Below, piece after piece: positions 63,125 through 64,000 of a DNA stretch of 64,000 nucleotides. Below the pieces are notes generated by a model that searched no databases, was not told where the DNA came from, and saw only the letters and a list, made by a program, of their open reading frames with translations. Both the position numbers and the translations under genes were made by a program. This stretch comes from Eutrigla gurnardus (Eukaryota; Chordata; Actinopteri; Perciformes; Triglidae), in assembly GCA_963514095.1 (NCBI GenBank), contig OY741267.1:30276856-30340855 (forward strand), given 5' to 3'. The number at the start of each line of letters is the position of its first letter. The stretch's first letter is position 1.

Positions 63125-63668
63125 GGCTGCAAAGGGAAGCTACAGCTTATTGATTGAATCTGCTTCCTATACAGGAAACACATCATTAGTCCCAAACCGT
63201 CAAATACTGACTCTGGTTCAGTTACTGATCTGCAGAGTAGACTAGTAACACTCTAGATCGGCCTCTAGTGTCCGTTTCTCACACGTCTGGGACGCCGTGT
63301 AAAGATTTTTCCCTTTTTACAAAATAAACTAGGTTTCTAGGTTAACTAAGGCAAATCAACTACTAATTAAAATGAGTGCACCTGATATGTAAAATCACGC
63401 TCGTTGTGTAACTGACGTTTGCAGAGTACGGATAAGGGAACATAAGGTTGACCCGGTTTCACGCAGGACACGAACATTGGCCTCCTAAGTGAAGGTGAGG
63501 AGTTGGCGTACAATTTAAAACGGCCAAGTACAATCTGTAATTTGAACGGAGAACCAGAATGTTACGCTGATTACTTTTAAACTTGGACCTTGAAATGTTT
63601 TGTTTATGGTTTTATTGATCCTTTTAATGTTGTACTTTAGTTGTTTTTACCTTGTATGTGAAGCAAAA

Positions 63669-63669
<1 letters not shown>
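63125..63669 (+). other. map4: map4 intron 7, nothing recognised
   Basis: Unique-looking sequence. No exon or repeat family identified. Confidence 0.4.

Positions 63670-63704
<35 letters not shown>
63670..63704 (+). repeat. (GT)n microsatellite
   Basis: 17 uninterrupted units. Confidence 0.93.
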
Positions 63705-63707
<3 letters not shown>

Positions 63708-63839
63708 ACTGGTCGTGTGTGTGTGTTGAGAAGGCCACTGGCAGTAAGATATCCTTCTACCAGCTCCATGTCGGTGAATGTTAGTCATGCTCTGATGTAC
63801 GTGGCAGTCAACTGTCCCTCTGTCTACATCTCTCTCTGT

Positions 63840-63894
63840 CACACACACACACTAACACACACACACACACACACACTCACACACACACACACAC
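63840..63894 (+). repeat. (CA)n microsatellite with two breaks
   Basis: CA units broken by 'ctaa' and 'ct'. Confidence 0.92.
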
Positions 63895-64000
63895 TGGTCG
63901 CCAGCAGCTGTGTATTGTAGCGTGATATTAGATGGATCTTCTGTGATCGCAGCCAGCAGTTTGATGCTGCATGAGTCATGTTGCTGGTGTTGCAGGGTGG

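Noticed and set aside
63985..64000. Possible acceptor tgttgcag|gg at the window end
   Set aside because: No pyrimidine tract and only five bases follow, so nothing can be tested.

Overview
The window looks like nuclear DNA from a teleost fish. It has a vertebrate gene with small coding exons and kilobase-scale introns, very long (TG/CA)n and (GA)n microsatellites, several minisatellites, and fish-type interspersed repeats (non-autonomous hAT elements, LINE and SINE debris). There are no operons, ribosome binding sites or other prokaryotic signals. Most open reading frames are chance frames through repeats or introns.

The one gene I can support is the 5' half of a microtubule-associated protein 4 gene (map4 or a map4 paralogue) on the + strand. 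A GC-box/CCAAT promoter lies at about 16,790-16,860. A probable non-coding first exon ends at the donor at 16,983/16,984. The start-codon exon is at 27,864-28,063 and encodes the conserved MAP4 N-terminus (LKRDF, GETV, PLLDG). Further coding exons are 37,416-37,505, 38,016-38,093, 39,541-39,780, 43,658-44,881 (large) and about 57,988-59,679 (large). Every coding junction is phase 1, so each internal exon is a multiple of three. Together they give about 1,171 codons of projection domain. The microtubule-binding repeats are not in the window and should lie downstream of 64,000. The last exon may also be used as an alternative first exon, with an ATG at 58,173.

Layout: 1-16,790 is upstream, apparently intergenic DNA. 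It holds a hAT-like element (204-876), a complete hAT element with 15-bp terminal inverted repeats and an 8-bp target duplication (2,912-3,735), an unrecognised 41-codon ORF with promoter-like and poly(A)-like flanks (4,480-4,885), a 15-bp tandem array (8,294-8,522), a 298-bp interrupted (AC)n tract and (GA)n tracts. The remainder is map4. Intron 6 (44,882-57,987) carries a 2-kb 19-bp minisatellite and a 1.5-kb 25/21-bp minisatellite about 1.1 kb apart, then a second complete hAT element with an 8-bp target duplication, a LINE endonuclease-domain fragment and a SINE-like unit. The intron after exon 7 carries another (TG)n tract and a 26-bp array.

The points most worth a second look are: the 19-, 25- and 26-bp arrays, which are stop-free on the minus strand and whose periods are not multiples of three; the run of long sense-strand (TG)n arrays of near-identical length; a dispersed repeat family that carries a CTCF-like core; and the possible internal promoter of map4. 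I found no convincing new gene system. Splice calls come from reading signals and phase by eye, without transcript data.
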